A stretch of 64,000 nt of DNA, taken from assembly GCF_014212055.1 (NCBI RefSeq), contig NZ_JACJVO010000005.1, positions 181,461 through 245,460 on the forward strand. Reading direction: 5' to 3'. Below the pieces are notes generated by a model. That model was not told the origin of the DNA. It saw only the letters and a list, made by a program, of their open reading frames with translations, and made no database searches. The translations under genes and the position numbers were made by a program. This DNA comes from Cohnella zeiphila. GTDB taxonomy: Bacteria; Bacillota; Bacilli; Paenibacillales; Paenibacillaceae. Position 1 is the first letter of the stretch. Each line of letters opens with the position of its first letter. Of the stretch, positions 61,700 to 64,000 are shown piece by piece.

Positions 61700-62974
61700 A
61701 TGAGAAGCGCGTTGAAGAAGACCGGCCTGGCGGCGATGGCGTTCGCGCTGTGCGCGGGACCGCTGACCGCCTGCTCGGGCGGAGGGAAGCGGGAATTGGT
61801 CGCGGCGCAGGAGGAGAAACAGTCGGTCATCCGGTTCGTCGCCGCCGAATACAGCACCGAGACGAAGCCGTTCCTCGACAACCTGGTCCGCGAGTTCGAG
61901 CTCAAACATCCCGATATTCTCGTGGAGCTTCAAGTGGCCAACTGGAACGTGCTGGACGGCATCTACACGAGCATGATCAGCAAGAACCAGCCTCCCGATC
62001 TTCTGATCACGAACGTTTACGCCCATTTCGCAAAAGCCGGCATTTTGAATGATTTGAATCAGATCCTGTCTCCCGGGCTCAAGGAGAAGATGTATCCGAA
62101 TCTGATGCAGATGGACCAGATCGGCGGCGTTCAGTACGCGCTGCCTTACGTCGCCACCGTGCGCAATCTTTACTACAACAAGGAGCTGTTCCGGGAGGCC
62201 GGCATCGCTTCCCCGCCGACGGACTGGGATTCGCTCCGGGAGGACGCGCGCAAGATCAAGGACACCGGACGGGCATCCGGCTTCGGCGTCGATCTGACCG
62301 ACGACGAGATTCAGGCGTACTTGTCCTACTTTTTTTTCGGGGCGGGAGGCGGCTGGTTCCGGGACGGAAAATGGATCATCAACAGCCCGGCCAACGTGGA
62401 GGGGCTGACCTACCTGAAGCAATTGTTCAATGACGGGCTGACCGATCCGGAGCCGACCGTGACGATCCGCGACGAGAAGCAGCGCATCGTCGGAGACGGC
62501 AAGCTCGGCATGATGATCTCCGGCAACTACTTTACCCGGGTGGTGCCTCGCGAATTTCCGAAGCTGGAGTGGGGGGCCGGGCCGATCCCCGTCAAGCGGG
62601 GAGTGCCTCCGATCACGTTCGGCGTCCAGGACGTGATCGTCTCGTTCCGGACGGATCATACGGACGAGGCGGCGCTTTCCAAGTTTCTGGACTTTCTGTA
62701 CGACGATCGCAACTATGAGGATATGACCGTCAGGGAAGGCTTTATTCCGGTCACCTCGACGGTGGGCGAAGAGCTGTCCCGGACCGATGCCGCCATGCGC
62801 CGCAACATCGCCGAGCTCGGCACCGCCATGTTCTATCCGATTCAGCAGCCGGCTTGGCAGGCCGTCATGGATACGAGCCGCAAGATGGGCGACGCCATCC
62901 TGTACGACAGCCTGTCCCCGCAAGCCGCGCTCGACCAGCTCCAGAAGTTCGCCGAGGGGCGCAGCGCTCCGTGA
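61700..62974 (+). CDS. Family 1 solute-binding lipoprotein, orphan
   Basis: This 424-residue protein has a lipoprotein signal (lipobox LTAC at about residue 25) and a family 1 sugar-binding fold (QSVIRFVAAEYSTETKPFLDNLVREFELKHPDI, then YALPYVATVRNLYYNKELFREAGI). AAGGAGG precedes the ATG, 27 bp after the previous gene. No permease genes follow, so it may be a second sensory co-receptor or supply a transporter encoded elsewhere. Confidence 0.88.
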   Translation: MRSALKKTGLAAMAFALCAGPLTACSGGGKRELVAAQEEKQSVIRFVAAEYSTETKPFLDNLVREFELKHPDILVELQVANWNVLDGIYTSMISKNQPPDLLITNVYAHFAKAGILNDLNQILSPGLKEKMYPNLMQMDQIGGVQYALPYVATVRNLYYNKELFREAGIASPPTDWDSLREDARKIKDTGRASGFGVDLTDDEIQAYLSYFFFGAGGGWFRDGKWIINSPANVEGLTYLKQLFNDGLTDPEPTVTIRDEKQRIVGDGKLGMMISGNYFTRVVPREFPKLEWGAGPIPVKRGVPPITFGVQDVIVSFRTDHTDEAALSKFLDFLYDDRNYEDMTVREGFIPVTSTVGEELSRTDAAMRRNIAELGTAMFYPIQQPAWQAVMDTSRKMGDAILYDSLSPQAALDQLQKFAEGRSAP

Positions 62975-63081
62975 TCGGCGGGAGGGGCGGTGGCGTCTGA
63001 CTATAACTATTTTGACCCCGTGCCGTAGAATCCCGTAGAGAGTTATGATGAGCTATGGCATTTTTTTCGAGGGGGCCTCTC

Positions 63082-63702
63082 GTGGATACTATCTATCGTT
63101 CGGCAGAAAGCGCATTTACCATCGAGTGCAAGGATATCATTTTAAGAGAATTCGTCGCGACGGATCTGGAGCCGTTTCATCTGCTGACCTGGCAGCCCGA
63201 GATTCGTGAATACTTGCCGGGCTGGAACGTCTCCAGGGAGCAGCGGGAAGAGTGGCTCATGGGCTACGAGATTCCGGAGAACAAGCGATTTCTGAATGCC
63301 GTATCGGAAGGCGGAGTCATCGGCGATCTCCGGCTTCGATTGGGAATGGTCCTGAAAGAGACGGGGGAGCTGATCGGCTGGTGCTGCACGGGAATCAAGG
63401 AGGAGCTGCCTTCCCCGAACCGGGAGATCGTGTATGCCGTATCTAAGGATCATAGGGGCAAGGGCTATACGACCCAAGCCGCCCAAGCGATGATTCGGTA
63501 CTTATTCGAGCAAACGGACGTTGAAGCGCTTGCGGCGATTGCTCTGGTAGGCAATGCGCCGTCTAATGCGGTCATTCGCAAATGCGGGTTTCACTATCAA
63601 AGCGTGATCGAGATCGACAGCGAAAAGTATGACTATTACCGGTTGGATAAGAAGGGTTGGGCGGCCAGTCGGGCGTTGATTGAGAGTTCGGCGAGAGAGT
63701 AA
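63082..63702 (+). CDS. GNAT-family N-acetyltransferase (RimJ/RimL-like)
   Basis: This protein of about 206 residues has the GNAT fold of RimJ/RimL-type enzymes: IILREFVATDLEPFHLLTWQPEIREYLPGW at the start, motif A VSKDHRGKGYTTQAAQAMIRYLF, and NAPSNAVIRKCGFHY near the end. I prefer the GTG at 63082, with AGGGGG 7 nt upstream, over an ATG at 63055 without a site. Its TAA stop codon (63700-63702) lies inside the first unit of the tandem repeat array that follows, in GAGAGTAACC. Substrate unknown. Confidence 0.84.
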   Translation: MDTIYRSAESAFTIECKDIILREFVATDLEPFHLLTWQPEIREYLPGWNVSREQREEWLMGYEIPENKRFLNAVSEGGVIGDLRLRLGMVLKETGELIGWCCTGIKEELPSPNREIVYAVSKDHRGKGYTTQAAQAMIRYLFEQTDVEALAAIALVGNAPSNAVIRKCGFHYQSVIEIDSEKYDYYRLDKKGWAASRALIESSARE

Positions 63703-63860
63703 CCAGGTTCGTCTCTGGGGCCGAATTCCGAGAAGCGCACCGAAAGAGAGTAACCAGATTCGTCTCTTGGGCCGAATTCCGAGAAGCGCACCGAAAGAGA
63801 GTAACCAGGTTCGTCTCTTTGGCGGAATTCCGAGAAGCGAACCGAAAGAGAGTAACCTGG
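63695..63860. repeat. 51-bp tandem repeats, related to the 11.0-kb array
   Basis: GAGAGTAACC starts units at 63695, 63746, 63797 and 63848, exactly 51 bp apart. Each unit continues CAG(A/G)TTCGTCTC and later GG(C/G)(C/G)GAATTCCGAGAAGCG. The core AGAG(T/C)AACCAGATTC and the GGCGGAATTC-like part match the array at 10961-11275, which has the same period. The last unit is cut by the IS edge. Confidence 0.85.
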
Positions 63861-63862
63861 AT

Positions 63863-64000
63863 TGTCAACACAAAACTGGACAACGATTATGAGGGCAACC
63901 GTCTGACTTCAGCGGGCGTTCGATAACCCAACGTCCCATGAATCCGATGCTCATTAAACCAGTGGACATAATCACGGAACTCCACCGACAACTGCTTCAG
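63863..64000 (-). mobile_element. Right-window edge of an IS3-family insertion sequence
   Basis: The boundary starts TGTCAACACAAAACTGGAC, beginning with the TG dinucleotide typical of IS3-family ends, directly where the 51-bp repeat pattern breaks. The transposase end lies just inside. The element continues beyond the window. Confidence 0.75.
63887..64000 (-). CDS. IS3-family transposase (OrfB), C-terminal end only
   Basis: The last 37 codons of a transposase read leftward from the window edge to a TAA at 63887-63889. The motif FRDYVHWFNEHRIHGTLGY followed by RTPAEVRR is the conserved C-terminal end of the IS3-family DDE integrase domain (rve), just after the catalytic Glu. The start and the catalytic residues are outside the window. 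Confidence 0.88.
   Translation of the reverse strand: MKQLSVEFRDYVHWFNEHRIHGTLGYRTPAEVRRLPS

Noticed and set aside
63680..63892. Open frame through the 63.7-kb array
   Set aside because: Same reason; it also runs into the insertion sequence.

Overview
The window comes from a high-GC, Gram-positive, spore-forming member of the Paenibacillaceae; Cohnella, Thermobacillus or a GC-rich Paenibacillus are the best guesses. The reasons are the strong AGGAGG-type ribosome binding sites, LspA, AcpS, YneF, bacilliredoxin and UPF/DUF proteins typical of Bacillales, a Bacillus-type XylR/xylAB locus, several YesM/YesN two-component pairs, an SLH cell-wall protein, and many AraC regulators and plant-polysaccharide enzymes. 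The genus call is inference; no rRNA gene is present.

Layout. 0.5-7.4 kb: a GH127 beta-L-arabinofuranosidase with a divergent AraC regulator, a TetR/MFS efflux module, and an AraC regulator followed by a phytanoyl-CoA-dioxygenase-like enzyme. 7.7-10.8 kb: an aminoglycoside 6-adenylyltransferase-like protein, signal peptidase II and a GH51 arabinofuranosidase. 11.5-18.3 kb: a MalT-type LuxR regulator divergent from an SLH surface protein, then a BNR-repeat lipoprotein. 18.5-21.2 kb: a preQ1 riboswitch with a queuosine-precursor transporter, a TlpA-like thioredoxin, and an Rrf2 regulator with an azoreductase. 21.6-28.6 kb: two large secreted carbohydrate-active proteins and a FucU mutarotase. 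28.9-36.9 kb: a YesM/YesN pair, an ABC sugar importer without its ATPase, and a GH4 glycosidase. 37.3-41.5 kb: xylR and xylAB. 41.7-57.0 kb: mostly housekeeping genes (flavoprotein, sporulation-type kinase, bacilliredoxin, NadE, AcpS, MutY, SodA, Ntdp, a broken queG, an HD-GYP protein, YneF, FolE). 57.3-63.0 kb: a second YesN/YesM pair with two sugar-binding proteins. 63.1-64.0 kb: a GNAT acetyltransferase, a tandem repeat array and the edge of an IS3-family element.

How it works together. Arabinose and xylose side chains and xylo-oligosaccharides appear to be the theme. GH127 and GH51 release L-arabinose, an ABC importer brings in an oligosaccharide that GH4 splits, FucU interconverts sugar anomers, and XylA/XylB feed xylose to the pentose phosphate pathway under XylR. 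Two extracytoplasmic sensor systems (28.9-31.7 and 57.3-63.0 kb) probably tune this response. A separate thread is queuosine: a riboswitch-controlled transporter at 18.5 kb and a queG copy at 53.7 kb that is out of frame near its 3' end.

The most unusual aspect is the density of intergenic repeat families. There are 51-bp tandem arrays at 11.0 and 63.7 kb, 51-bp nested palindromes at 21.2 and 46.1 kb, CCTGCA/TGCAGG palindromes at about 51-bp steps at 37.0 kb, CGATG/CATCG hairpins at 0.3, 7.5 and 51.1 kb, and a 152-bp element with 19-bp terminal inverted repeats at 21.4 kb. I found no complete phage, CRISPR, toxin-antitoxin or recognisable new defence system.
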